In this document: positions 1 to 8,209 of the stretch, piece by piece
Layout of the letters: the number at the start of each line of letters is the position of its first letter
Numbering within the stretch: position 1 is the first letter of the stretch
NCBI RefSeq assembly: GCF_000342005.1
Contig: NZ_AOHO01000058.1
Span: forward strand, 248,001 to 312,000
DNA length: 64,000 nt
Direction of reading: 5' to 3'
DNA from: Amycolatopsis decaplanina DSM 44594
GTDB lineage: Bacteria; Actinomycetota; Actinomycetes; Mycobacteriales; Pseudonocardiaceae
Made by a program: the position numbers and the translations under genes
Notes under the pieces: generated by a model
The model's database searches: none
Told to the model about the DNA's origin: nothing
What the model saw: the letters and a program-made list of their open reading frames with translations, nothing else

Positions 1-277
1 CCGTGATGCTCTTCAGCCGCCAGTTCTCCAGCCAGTAGAAGTCCTGGTCACCGAATCCGAACCCCGCGTCGAGTACCCGGTCGCCCGGCCGGAATCCGGC
101 AGAATCCGCGAGCAGATGGGCGAGCGCGACACTGGCGTCATCGGCCGTAGCGCACTCACCGGCCCAGTAGCCGAGGTTCATATAGGAACTGTGCGCGGTC
201 AAAAGAGTTTCCGGATCGAAGAAGTCATAAGAGGACAGGATCTGATCCTGCGGAGTCGGGCGTGCGGAGTCGCTCAA
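1..277 (-). CDS. SAM-dependent methyltransferase, N-terminal part (cut by window edge)
   Basis: This is the first 92 codons of a class I methyltransferase whose 3' part lies outside the window. The start is a TTG at 277, preceded by GAAGGGA at a good distance; no ATG or GTG fits. An N-terminal helical part with NLGYWAG is followed by the SAM-binding motif I, VLDAGFGFGDQD. That arrangement is typical of small-molecule O- or N-methyltransferases in antibiotic clusters. It is downstream of a glycosyltransferase in the same leftward operon, so the acceptor may be the sugar or the aglycone; the sequence does not decide which. Confidence 0.8.
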   Translation of the reverse strand, partial: MSDSARPTPQDQILSSYDFFDPETLLTAHSSYMNLGYWAGECATADDASVALAHLLADSAGFRPGDRVLDAGFGFGDQDFYWLENWRLKSIT

Positions 278-304
278 CGTATTCCCTTCGCTTGTCAACG
301 GTCC

Positions 305-1471
305 TCAGTGGTCGCACCGGGACGTTTCCGCCCGGTCGGTGATGCGGCGAGCCAGTGTGTTCACGACCGAAGCGGGATCGACCAGGCGGGCGTACTCGTC
401 GGCGAGGGTCCGCGCCTCGGCCGCGAAGGCCGGCTCAAAGATCAACGTCCGCAGGGCATCTCGCACGGCGGTTCCGCTTGTCTCGTCTGGCGCCAACCGT
501 AGGGCCACGCCCCGCGCGGCCAGCCGGTCAGCCGTGCCGAATTGATCCGTCGCCTGTGGGAGGATCAATTGCGGTACCCCACAGGTCGATGCGGTCATAG
601 CCGTACCGGAGCCGCCGTGGTGGACGACCAGATCGCATCGGGGCAGAACCTGGTCGAGCGGTAGCCACCCGGCATGGAGAACGCCGGCCTGTGAGGTCTC
701 ATAAGAACCGAGGTTGCGCTCGTCCACAGCCAGGACGACCTCCATACCCAATTCCCGCAGTTCATCGATCAGTTCCGGAATGAGCCGACGTGGGCCGGTC
801 CCTCCGTACCGAGGCAGCAGACTGCCGAAGGTCACGCAGGCCCGCGGCTTCCGGGGCACTGACAACACCCAATCGGGAAGAATCGCAGTTCCGCTGTATG
901 GGAGGTAGCGCATGGTCAAGCCATCGGAAACACCAGGATGCTGCACGCTCGCGGGACAGGTGTAGATCACTTCCGCCGGCGGCTGGGCAGGGGCCAGCCC
1001 CTCCACGGCACGGTATTCCGGCAGGCGCTCTTCTGCTCCAATGTCGAAGAGTGGTGAGACTGCGAGGCCCCAATTGTGCTTGATCCACGGGATACCGGCT
1101 TGGGTGGCCGCTATGCGGCCCGCGAACTCGCACGGTTCACTGATGACCAGATCCGGTTCGCAACGATCGACAGCCTCGATCATGTTCCCGATCATTCGTC
1201 CGGCGAGCTCACCCCAGCCTCTGCCGCTCGCGCGGATCGCTGTGTCTACATCAGACAAGGTGCTCGAGCGGACGGCACTGCGTGCGTAATCGTCACGACC
1301 GATATCGGTGGCGGTGACCACGGGCGGGAGCCCCGCGGAGATCACCGTGTCCGCGAAGTCGCGCGTAGTGCTGACGAGAACCTCGTGCCCGGCGCTACGC
1401 CACGCCCACGCGAACGGGACAAGCGGGAAGAAATGCCCGTAGAGCGGCGCCGTGCTGAAAAGTACCCGCAT
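305..1471 (-). CDS. GT1-family glycosyltransferase (macrolide/aromatic type)
   Basis: A 388-residue GT-B glycosyltransferase that would move an activated deoxysugar to the aromatic aglycone. The N-terminal GHFFPLVPFAWAWRSAGHEV carries the His expected to be the catalytic base. The C-terminal VVHHGGSGTAMTASTCGVPQ is the nucleotide-sugar diphosphate loop of the family, followed by the acidic D-Q pair (QATDQFG). The ATG at 1471 is preferred over a GTG directly before it because AGGAGG sits at a proper distance only from the ATG. It ends 27 bp before the downstream methyltransferase and follows an O-methyltransferase. A second GT of the same class lies at 23026. Confidence 0.93.
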   Translation of the reverse strand: MRVLFSTAPLYGHFFPLVPFAWAWRSAGHEVLVSTTRDFADTVISAGLPPVVTATDIGRDDYARSAVRSSTLSDVDTAIRASGRGWGELAGRMIGNMIEAVDRCEPDLVISEPCEFAGRIAATQAGIPWIKHNWGLAVSPLFDIGAEERLPEYRAVEGLAPAQPPAEVIYTCPASVQHPGVSDGLTMRYLPYSGTAILPDWVLSVPRKPRACVTFGSLLPRYGGTGPRRLIPELIDELRELGMEVVLAVDERNLGSYETSQAGVLHAGWLPLDQVLPRCDLVVHHGGSGTAMTASTCGVPQLILPQATDQFGTADRLAARGVALRLAPDETSGTAVRDALRTLIFEPAFAAEARTLADEYARLVDPASVVNTLARRITDRAETSRCDH

Positions 1472-1506
1472 CACTCCTCCTCGTCGTGAGAATTACCGAT
1501 CGCTCC

Positions 1507-2520
1507 TCAGCGCTTACGTGCCACGACAAGCCTCTCTGTGGCAGTGAGGTCTTCAATCGAGAAATCGGTAAAGCCCGCTTCGGAAAGCCATGACCGGCAC
1601 TCCGCGGCCGTGTACTCGGCGGCACCGGCACGCACGATGCGCATATTGAGGCTCATGAGCAGGTTGTGCGCGGGGCCGCTGCGGTCATCGTCGATCATTT
1701 CGTCATAGATGACGACCGCGCCACCGCTTTTGACCGCGTCGAAGGCACGGCGAAGCAACGCAACACGCGTTTTTTCGTTCCAGTCGTGAAGCACGTGTCC
1801 GAAGATCAGCACGTCTGCTTCCGGCAGGGGGTCCACGAGGAAGTCCGCGCCTCGGAACGTCACCCGATCGCCGGTCGAGAGCGCATGCATGTGTTCGCGG
1901 AAGACTGGTTCCAGGACTGGCAAGTCCAGGCACACGCCGGTGAGGTGGTCGTGTGCCTTCACCAGGTGCCCTGCGAGGTTGCCGCGAGCCCCGCCCAGAT
2001 CCACGAACGTGTGATGATCGGCCCAGGGGAACCGCTTGGTCAGTTCGAGCACGACCGGCATGGAAGCGCAGTCCATGGCAGACATGAACTCGCGGATCCG
2101 GGCGGCGTCGGCATAGAGATCGCGGAAGGCATCCGAATTCTTCTGCACCTCGCCGGTACGCGCGAGATCGGTGAGCGAACTCCACTGGGGATACAACGCG
2201 CGGCTCATGAACTTCAGGAACCCGCCCACGTAGGTGGGTTTGCTCTCGTCCAGGCAAGCAGCTACGACCGCCGAGTTCCGGTACCGGCCGTCTGCCCGGT
2301 GCAGCAGCCCGATCGCCACCAGCGCGTCGAGCAGATCCCCGGTCACCGCCAGATCAAGGTTCAGACGGCGCACGATTTCTTCCCGGGTCGACGGCTCCTG
2401 CGCCAGCAAGGTGAACAAGCCCAGCTTCACTCCCGTGAACAACACCTGTGATCGCCAGAAGCCGGCCGCCACGTCAAGTACAGAAGCGACATCCTGATCG
2501 ATCGGATTCGACGCCTGCAT
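1507..2520 (-). CDS. SAM-dependent O-methyltransferase (acetylserotonin/hydroxyneurosporene type)
   Basis: A 337-residue class I O-methyltransferase of the plant-like family found in tetracenomycin and anthracycline clusters. An N-terminal winged-helix dimerisation domain (about residues 15-110) precedes the Rossmann fold. Motif I is FVDLGGARGNLAG; the catalytic His is in FGHVLHDWNEKT, the usual HDW motif. ATG at 2520 has AGGAG six bases upstream. It probably methylates a phenol of the polyketide. It is the first gene of the leftward operon that includes the GT and methyltransferase below it, and it faces a divergent ABM gene across a 196-bp promoter region. Confidence 0.92.
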   Translation of the reverse strand: MQASNPIDQDVASVLDVAAGFWRSQVLFTGVKLGLFTLLAQEPSTREEIVRRLNLDLAVTGDLLDALVAIGLLHRADGRYRNSAVVAACLDESKPTYVGGFLKFMSRALYPQWSSLTDLARTGEVQKNSDAFRDLYADAARIREFMSAMDCASMPVVLELTKRFPWADHHTFVDLGGARGNLAGHLVKAHDHLTGVCLDLPVLEPVFREHMHALSTGDRVTFRGADFLVDPLPEADVLIFGHVLHDWNEKTRVALLRRAFDAVKSGGAVVIYDEMIDDDRSGPAHNLLMSLNMRIVRAGAAEYTAAECRSWLSEAGFTDFSIEDLTATERLVVARKR

Positions 2521-2591
2521 CAAAGGCTCCTACTCGTGGGTAAGGCCGGCGGATGGCACTTTCACCGGCACCGCCCACCGTTCCGGGCGCA

Positions 2592-2620
2592 CATCGAGAA
2601 GCGCTGAAGGTGTGGTCGTG
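2592..2620 (+). promoter_or_regulatory. candidate SARP binding site: three heptamers with 4-bp spacers
   Basis: CATCGAG, GCTGAAG and GGTCGTG start at 2592, 2603 and 2614, exactly 11 bp apart. SARP activators (ActII-ORF4, DnrI type) bind direct heptameric repeats spaced this way next to the -35 region. The site lies about 100 bp before the ABM gene at 2717, between two divergent tailoring operons. The match to a TCGAG/TGAAG core is imperfect, so this is an inference. Confidence 0.5.
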
Positions 2621-2716
2621 CGCCGTGCCGGACGGCGGGGAAGCTTCACTCGTCGTACAGAGTTTCTTCAGCGGCCATTGCGACGCTGCCGGGCACGATC
2701 ACCGGAAGGGAATTCC

Positions 2717-3043
2717 ATGGCCACGATTTCAGCGGATCAGAATTACGTCACGAACATCATGGTGTTCACCACTGATCCCGGCAGGCGACAGGAACTGCTG
2801 GACGTGATTCTCGCCGGAGAAGACATCTTGAATGGCTTTCCCGGCCTGGTTTCCACGACCATCCACGTCACCGACGACGGCGCGCGAATCATCAGCTACG
2901 CGCAGTGGGAGTCGAAAAAGCACCTCGCGGCCCTGCGCGAATCTCCGGCGCTCGGCGAAAACCTCAAGCAGGTACGTGAGCTGGCCGATGATATCCAGTT
3001 CCTCCCTTGCAGTGTCGTCTACTCAGCGATGAAGAATCAGTAA
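2717..3043 (+). CDS. ABM-domain monooxygenase, copy 1
   Basis: A 108-residue single-domain protein of the antibiotic biosynthesis monooxygenase family, the cofactor-free enzymes such as TcmH and ActVA-Orf6 that oxidise phenols to quinones. Similar proteins (PdmH, PdmI) act in pentangular polyphenol pathways. The family pattern is visible in the N-terminal MVFTTDPGRRQELLDV strand-helix and the central ARIISYAQWES. The ATG at 2717 follows a GGAAGGGA ribosome site and matches the ATIS-type start of copy 4 at 14454; an upstream extension in the same frame is low-complexity and not credible. First gene of a rightward tailoring operon. Confidence 0.92.
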   Translation: MATISADQNYVTNIMVFTTDPGRRQELLDVILAGEDILNGFPGLVSTTIHVTDDGARIISYAQWESKKHLAALRESPALGENLKQVRELADDIQFLPCSVVYSAMKNQ

Positions 3044-3067
3044 ACGAAGCGAAGGGGGAACGTCTTC

Positions 3068-4714
3068 ATGAACGAAACCCAAGTCGCCGTGCTGATCGTC
3101 GGGGGTGGCCTCTCCGGGCTCGCTGCCTCCCTGTTCTTACGACAGCAGGGAGTCGATTGCAGGCTGATCGAGCGCAGCACATCCACATCGCAATTACTGC
3201 GGTCCACCCACGTGAGTTCGCGTACCCTCGAGCTCTTTCGGACTGTCGGTATCCAGAAGGCGATTCACGACGTCGCGGAGAAGGTCATCCTCGGGGAGAA
3301 CTGGACGCGCTCAGATCTGCCCCCACATCAGCTTCCCCGTGTGATCCTGCGGGCACGTTCACTTCAGGACGTCGCCGATGGCGACGTGATCGTCATGGAG
3401 GCGGGCACCGATGACTTCACCGAGGTGAGCCCGGCGGAGCCGGTCTGGTGCGGCCAGGATCGGGTCGAGCCCATCATGGTACGCGAAGCCGAGCGACGCG
3501 GCGCCCGAATCAGCTTCACCACGGAGATGACCTCCTTCAGCCAGGACAGTGTCGGAGTGACGGCGACCGTCCGGGATCGCACCACAGGGGCGGAACAGGT
3601 CATTCGCGCGCAGTACCTCATCGCCGCCGACGGAGCGGGCGGTAAGATCCGGCCGTCGCTCGGTATCGGACGGACCGGGAACGGCACCGCCGGCCACGTC
3701 TTGAACGTGCTCTTCGAAGCGGATCTCGACTCCATCCTGGGTGGTCGCCGTTTCCTGATTCTCTATCTCTCTCATCCGGACGCACCTGGCATGTTGTTCA
3801 AACTCGACGAGAAGCGATGGATCTTCGGCCTTTTCTGCGGCCCCGAGGAGATCGCGGATGGCAGGCTCTCCCACGCGGAATGCGCGAACCTGATCCGCAC
3901 CGCGACCGGTGTAGCCGATCTTGAGATCCGGGTGGACTCCACGTTGGGCTGGTGGATGGCGCACGAAATCGCCGACAGCTATCGATCAGGACGCGTCTTC
4001 CTGGTCGGCGACGCCTGCCATGTACTTCCTCCGACAGGGGGGTTCGGTGCCAACGCCGGGATCCAGGACTCCAGTAACCTCGCTTGGAAGCTGGCAGGGG
4101 TGCTCAACGGCTGGGCCGCTCCCGAACTGCTGGACACCTACGAAACCGAACGGCGGCCGGTGGGCCAGGCCACCGCCGACCAGGCCTGGCTACGTCATGA
4201 GCGCTGGAGCGGTCCCGGTGGCGACGGACTCGGGCAGCAAGTGCATCAGACGGTCATCACCACGGGGTACCGCTATCTCGCCGGAGCTTTGGTGGGCGGT
4301 ACTTCCACCGACGTGCTGAACCCGGAACTGAACCTGGACGGCAGTCCTGGCTCGCGCCTCCCGCACGCCTGGCTGTCCCTGAACGGACGACGGCTGTCGT
4401 CCTTGGACCTCACCGGGGAGGCCTTCGTCCTCCTCGCTGGGCCGCATGGCGCCGCGTGGACCGAAGCGGCCGACCGGATCGCCGACAGGCTCGGCATCCC
4501 GCTCCGCGCTCATCTGGTCGGCCCGGATTGCGAACTCTCGGATGTCGGCGGAGCTTTCCTCGACGCGTCGGGCATCGGCGGTCACGGCGCCCTTCTGGTC
4601 CGGCCGGACGGCTTCGTGGGGTGGCGATCAGCCATCGCGGTGCAGGACGCAGACGAAACCTTGCATGAAGTCCTCCGCACGATGACGGCACGCGCCGAAG
4701 TACCAGCCACCTGA
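3068..4714 (+). CDS. FAD-dependent aromatic hydroxylase (PgaE/RdmE/MtmOIV type)
   Basis: A 548-residue group A flavoprotein monooxygenase. Residues about 8-30 hold the FAD dinucleotide fold (VLIVGGGLSGLAASL), and the second FAD motif is VFLVGDACHVLPPTGGFG with the following NAGIQDSSNLAWKL. The C-terminal thioredoxin-like domain (about 400-540) is typical of polyketide hydroxylases. It would hydroxylate the aromatic scaffold or perform a Baeyer-Villiger step, as family members do either. Two rare TTA leucine codons are present (3137-3139, residue 24; 3194-3196, residue 43), which implies dependence on the bldA tRNA. It sits between ABM copies 1 and 2. Confidence 0.94.
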   Translation: MNETQVAVLIVGGGLSGLAASLFLRQQGVDCRLIERSTSTSQLLRSTHVSSRTLELFRTVGIQKAIHDVAEKVILGENWTRSDLPPHQLPRVILRARSLQDVADGDVIVMEAGTDDFTEVSPAEPVWCGQDRVEPIMVREAERRGARISFTTEMTSFSQDSVGVTATVRDRTTGAEQVIRAQYLIAADGAGGKIRPSLGIGRTGNGTAGHVLNVLFEADLDSILGGRRFLILYLSHPDAPGMLFKLDEKRWIFGLFCGPEEIADGRLSHAECANLIRTATGVADLEIRVDSTLGWWMAHEIADSYRSGRVFLVGDACHVLPPTGGFGANAGIQDSSNLAWKLAGVLNGWAAPELLDTYETERRPVGQATADQAWLRHERWSGPGGDGLGQQVHQTVITTGYRYLAGALVGGTSTDVLNPELNLDGSPGSRLPHAWLSLNGRRLSSLDLTGEAFVLLAGPHGAAWTEAADRIADRLGIPLRAHLVGPDCELSDVGGAFLDASGIGGHGALLVRPDGFVGWRSAIAVQDADETLHEVLRTMTARAEVPAT

Positions 4715-4728
4715 TCGGAGCCACCGGA

Positions 4729-5052
4729 ATGTCGCGAATCTCTACCAGAGCCGAGCACTACACCACTATCAGTGTGTTCACTACGACAGTGGAGAACCGG
4801 CAGAAGCTGCTCGAGCTGCTGATCGAAGGAGAGGAAGAACTACGCGGGTTCCACGGGCTCGTCTCGGCCAACCTCCACTTGAGCGAAGACGGCACCAGGA
4901 TCATCGGATACTCGCAGTGGGAGGACAGCGCGGCCTTCGACCGGATGCGGGCGAAGCCAGACCGTGCCGGGCACTTCGCCCAGGTCCGCGCCTTGGTCAC
5001 CAAGGTCGAATTGCTCGCTTGCCGAGTCGCCTACACCAGTGACGGCGACTGA
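4729..5052 (+). CDS. ABM-domain monooxygenase, copy 2
   Basis: A 107-residue ABM-family protein with TTISVFTTTVENRQKLLEL at the N-terminus and TRIIGYSQWED in the centre. It starts 14 bp after the FAD hydroxylase stop with GGAG upstream, so the two are probably cotranslated. Such proteins act as dimers without metal or flavin, oxidising an acidic phenol. Its closest relatives in the window are copies 1 and 4 by eye; copy 3 is more divergent. Confidence 0.92.
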   Translation: MSRISTRAEHYTTISVFTTTVENRQKLLELLIEGEEELRGFHGLVSANLHLSEDGTRIIGYSQWEDSAAFDRMRAKPDRAGHFAQVRALVTKVELLACRVAYTSDGD

Positions 5053-5088
5053 GTTGCCTCGCTCCAGCCCGAACGAGAGGACCCCGCG

Positions 5089-5415
5089 ATGTCCCGCATC
5101 CCACCGGATGAAGCGCATTTCACCCAGGTCAACGTCTTTCACACGAAGCCTGAAGATCAACAACGTCTCTTCGACGCCATGTCCGCGGGGGCCGACGCCA
5201 TGGGGCGACACGAGGGATGCGTCTCGGTCTCGATGCACCTGAGCGCGGACGGCACCCGCCTCATCAGCATCACCGAATGGAAGAAACAGGCCGATTTCGA
5301 GGCGATGCGCGCGAGATCGGATCTTAAGACGTATTTCAAAGAGGTCGGCGGGATCATCACCGCCGTCGACCCGGCCGCATGCCGGATCGCCTACCGGAAC
5401 CAGGTGAGCGAATGA
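5089..5415 (+). CDS. ABM-domain monooxygenase, copy 3
   Basis: A 108-residue ABM-family protein. It keeps the central RLISITEWKKQADF pattern, but the usual YAQW/YSQW tyrosine position reads ITEW, unlike the other three copies. This suggests a different substrate or a cyclase/structural role. The N-terminal HFTQVNVFHTKPEDQQRLF resembles the others. It begins 36 bp after copy 2 with GAGAGGA upstream and is in the same operon. Confidence 0.9.
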   Translation: MSRIPPDEAHFTQVNVFHTKPEDQQRLFDAMSAGADAMGRHEGCVSVSMHLSADGTRLISITEWKKQADFEAMRARSDLKTYFKEVGGIITAVDPAACRIAYRNQVSE

Positions 5416-5466
5416 CAACCCTGGCGATCACCTCCCTCCACTCGACCGGATGACCGAGGAGTCACT

Positions 5467-6393
5467 ATGCGAGCTGTAGGCACCACCGAATTCGGCGCGC
5501 CCGAGGTACTCAAGGTCGTCGACGTTCCGCTGCCCGAACCCGGCGACGGGGAGGTCCGGATCCGAACGCAGGCCGCGACCATCAACAACTTCGATCTGGT
5601 CGCCCGTTCCGGCGGTCTTGGCCCCATGCTGCCTGCCGGTCCGCTCTACGTCTTCGGCTGGGACATCGCCGGCATCGTGGACAAGGTAGGACCGGGCGTG
5701 ACCGGCTTCGTCCGGGGTGACGTGGTGGTGGGCATGTCGGACTGGCTTCGCACCAAGGTCGGCACGCAGGCCGAGTTCGCCGTGCTCGCCGCCTCCGCAC
5801 TGGCGCCCGCTCCTGACGGAGTCACGCCCGCCTCCGCCGCCTCACTTCCGGTCAACGCCTTGACCGCCGCGCGGGCGCTCAACCTGATGGGACTCCACAA
5901 AGGACAGGCGATGGCCGTCACCGGAGCCGCGGGCGCGGTCGGCGGGTTCGCTCTCGAACTGGGGCGCCACCGGGGACTCGACGTCATCGGCATCGGTTCC
6001 GCCAAGGACCGCGAATTCATCGTCGAACGCGGCGCTCGGTTCATCGAGCGGTCGGATCACCCGGTCAAGGCACTGGCGGCGCTGGAACCGGGCGGCGTCG
6101 ATGGGTTGCTCGATGCCGCCACCATCGGCCCGGCGATGCTGGAGGCCGTCCGTGACGGCGGTGCCTTCGCCAGTCTCACCCCACCCAAGACGCCGCGCCC
6201 CGAACGAGACATCCAGGTCCACCGGATCCACACCGAAAGCGATGGCCTCCGGTTGCGCGAATTGGTCTCGCTGGTCGAGCGCGGTGTGCTCACCCTCCGC
6301 CGGACACGGACGTTTCCCTTCGAAGAGGCGGCGACCGCCCATCGGTTGCTGGCGGAAGGCGGCGTCCGCGGTCGGTTGGTCCTGACGCCGTGA
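5467..6393 (+). CDS. zinc-independent quinone oxidoreductase-like enzyme (MDR family)
   Basis: A 308-residue medium-chain dehydrogenase/reductase of the quinone-oxidoreductase branch. The N-terminal GroES-like part starts MRAVGTTEFGAPEVLKVVDV and lacks zinc-binding cysteines. The NADPH-binding motif AVTGAAGAVGGFALELG is at about residues 150-165. Relatives reduce quinones or enones, so a reduction or dearomatisation of the polyketide quinone is plausible. ATG at 5467 follows GAGGAG. It ends just upstream of the LLM enzyme and belongs to the same operon. Confidence 0.88.
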   Translation: MRAVGTTEFGAPEVLKVVDVPLPEPGDGEVRIRTQAATINNFDLVARSGGLGPMLPAGPLYVFGWDIAGIVDKVGPGVTGFVRGDVVVGMSDWLRTKVGTQAEFAVLAASALAPAPDGVTPASAASLPVNALTAARALNLMGLHKGQAMAVTGAAGAVGGFALELGRHRGLDVIGIGSAKDREFIVERGARFIERSDHPVKALAALEPGGVDGLLDAATIGPAMLEAVRDGGAFASLTPPKTPRPERDIQVHRIHTESDGLRLRELVSLVERGVLTLRRTRTFPFEEAATAHRLLAEGGVRGRLVLTP

Positions 6394-6422
6394 TCGTGTC
6401 TCATCCGCCGAGGAGGTCGTTG

Positions 6423-7295
6423 ATGCACATTGGAATCGGCTTGCCCACCAACATCCCGGGCGCCCGGCCCGACCAGGTCGTGGAGTGGGCTCGGCGTGCC
6501 GAAGCTTGCGGCTTCGCCAGCGTGGCGGCGATCGACCGGCTGGTCTACGACTCGTACGAACCCTTGATCTCCCTGGCGGCCGCCGCGGCGGTGACCGATC
6601 GGATCAAGCTGGCGACGACCGCGATCGTCGCGCCGTGCCGAGGGAACGCGGTGCTGCTGGCCAAACAGGCGGCTTCGGTGCACCAGCTCTCCCGTGGTCG
6701 GCTGGTGCTCGGTTTGGTGCCGGGAGGTAGACGTGACGATTACGCCTCGTCACCGGTCGCCTTCGAAGCTCGCGGTCGACAACTCGACGTCATGCTTCAG
6801 GAAATCAAGCAGGCCTGGGCGGAAGAAACGGGCGAATCCCCTTGCGAGACACCACCGGAACTCGTTCTCGGTGGCTTCGCCCCACAATCCTTTCGCCGTG
6901 CCGCTCGCTACGGCAGCGGCTGGATCGCGGGGGCGAACGGGTTGCCATCCTTCCGCCAAGGTGCCGCCGCGGTCCGTGCCGCCTGGCGATCCGGCGGGCG
7001 GTCCGGCGCACCCCGCCTCCACGCGATCTGCTACTTCTCACTGGGACGGGGCGCGCCGGACCGGGCCCGGTCCTACCTTCTCGACTACTATTCGTTCACC
7101 GGCCCGTTCGCGGACCGGATAGCGGACATCGCACTCACCGATGTGGCGGGCCTCCGCGCCACGATCGAGGACTACCGCGCGGCCGGCAACGACGAACTGA
7201 TCCTTCTGCCGGTCAACCCCGACCCGGAACAGGTCGATCTGCTCGCGCACGCCCTACGCGATCAGCCCGATTTCACCGAGGCGGCCCACGAGTAG
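6423..7295 (+). CDS. LLM-class flavin-dependent oxidoreductase
   Basis: A 290-residue luciferase-like TIM-barrel enzyme using FMN or F420. It begins MHIGIGLPTNIPGARPDQV and keeps the family strands ASVAAIDRL, IKLATTAIVAPCRGNAVLLA and LVLGLVPGGRRDDY. The ATG at 6423 has GAGGAGG upstream; an earlier GTG at 6390 would overlap the preceding gene and adds an unrelated tail. Its 3' end overlaps the convergent TcmI-like cyclase gene by 34 bp. In related clusters such enzymes oxidise or reduce polyketide rings, but the reaction here is unknown. Confidence 0.88.
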   Translation: MHIGIGLPTNIPGARPDQVVEWARRAEACGFASVAAIDRLVYDSYEPLISLAAAAAVTDRIKLATTAIVAPCRGNAVLLAKQAASVHQLSRGRLVLGLVPGGRRDDYASSPVAFEARGRQLDVMLQEIKQAWAEETGESPCETPPELVLGGFAPQSFRRAARYGSGWIAGANGLPSFRQGAAAVRAAWRSGGRSGAPRLHAICYFSLGRGAPDRARSYLLDYYSFTGPFADRIADIALTDVAGLRATIEDYRAAGNDELILLPVNPDPEQVDLLAHALRDQPDFTEAAHE

Positions 7296-7594
7296 AAGAC
7301 CTCCGCCCTCGAATCCCTCAGTTCACGCCACTCGGGCGAATACGGTGTCAGCAACCGGGACACCCGCTCGTTGACGTCCTGAAAGATCGGGTTTCCCTCA
7401 GCGGCGCGAAGACTTTCCACAATGTCGCTTTCCGATTCTATCAAATGCAGATAAAGATCATGAAAACGGAACAGCGTTCTCCGTGTCACGCCGATCTCCC
7501 TCGGAAAGTCCGTCTGGTCATGTTCTCCGAACACCCTCGCGATTTCGGCCGCGTTCCGCTTCTCCATACGCAACACCATGAGAGCTCGATGCAT
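7262..7594 (-). CDS. TcmI-type polyketide cyclase
   Basis: A 110-residue protein of the TcmI/WhiE-ORFVII polyketide synthesis cyclase family, ferredoxin-fold dimers that close the last ring of tetracenomycin-type and pentangular polyketides. MHRALMVLRM at the start, DFPREIGVTRRTLFRFHDLY in the middle and LYLHLIE are characteristic. The ATG at 7594 follows GAAGGAG; an upstream in-frame extension has no ribosome site. It is transcribed away from the PKS core, and its end overlaps the LLM gene by 34 bp. It supports a non-angucycline scaffold. Confidence 0.93.
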   Translation of the reverse strand: MHRALMVLRMEKRNAAEIARVFGEHDQTDFPREIGVTRRTLFRFHDLYLHLIESESDIVESLRAAEGNPIFQDVNERVSRLLTPYSPEWRELRDSRAEVFYSWAASVKSG

Positions 7595-7708
7595 CCCGTC
7601 TCCTTCGATAGCGATATACGCCCCCACCTTGCCGAAATGTGAGTGAACGCGGGGCCAAGATCGGTCGACGACCGAGTGGCCCGAGCTTAATCAGCGCCCT
7701 CCAGTCGT

Positions 7709-7726
7709 CCTCACTGCGCTTTCAAG
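7709..7726 (-). promoter_or_regulatory. possible SARP heptamer pair in divergent cyclase/PKS promoter
   Basis: Read leftward, CTTGAAA and AGTGAGG are separated by GCGC, giving the 11-bp phasing also seen at 2592 and 22877. It lies in the 189-bp region between the TcmI-like gene and the PKS core operon. With only two repeats this could be chance; further repeats in phase are not evident. Confidence 0.3.
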
Positions 7727-7783
7727 CCGCCCTGGCAATACTCGCTTTCGCCGACAACTTTCAGTCGGCAAGGAGGCTTGAAG

Positions 7784-8209
7784 GTGACGAAAGTAATCAC
7801 AAAGATCTCTGCCGCGAAAATCACTCCAGCCGTTCGACAGGGCGGCATCGTCAGAGCAATACTCACCCCCAATACGGTCGGGTCTACCTCAGGTTTCATG
7901 GGCACGATCACGGTGCCGGCACATCAGTTCGTGGCGGAGCACTATCATCCGTATTCCGACGAATTCCTCTTTCTCGTCGACGGTGCAATCACGCTACGGA
8001 CCGGCGACGATTCGATGGAACTCAACGCCGGGGAAGCCGTGATGATCCCTCGCGGCCATCGCCACCGTTTCGACAACCTCTCCGATGTCGACGCGTTCGG
8101 AGTTTTCCACATCTGCCCGCTGGCTCCTCGGCCCGAAATCGGTCATGTGGAGACAGAGCCCGTTCCCTTCCCGGACGCCGCCCCGCCGAGGGTGGGGGGT
8201 TCCCGATGA
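7784..8209 (+). CDS. cupin-domain polyketide biosynthesis protein (TcmJ/WhiE-ORFII-like)
   Basis: A 141-residue single cupin. The metal-binding first motif is HYHPYSDEFLFLVDG and the second is AVMIPRGHRHRFDN, so the His ligands are intact. Homologues (TcmJ, WhiE-II) assist correct folding and cyclisation of unreduced polyketides. The GTG at 7784 is chosen because AGGAGG at 7771-7776 is 7 bases away; a TTG at 7778 is too close. Its stop overlaps the KS-alpha start as ATGA. First gene of the core operon. Confidence 0.9.
   Translation: MTKVITKISAAKITPAVRQGGIVRAILTPNTVGSTSGFMGTITVPAHQFVAEHYHPYSDEFLFLVDGAITLRTGDDSMELNAGEAVMIPRGHRHRFDNLSDVDAFGVFHICPLAPRPEIGHVETEPVPFPDAAPPRVGGSR

Noticed and set aside
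7639..8205. Longer N-terminus for KS-alpha
   Set aside because: It would overlap the whole cupin gene in another frame; the ATG at 8206 with ATGA overlap gives the normal MTRRVVITG start.
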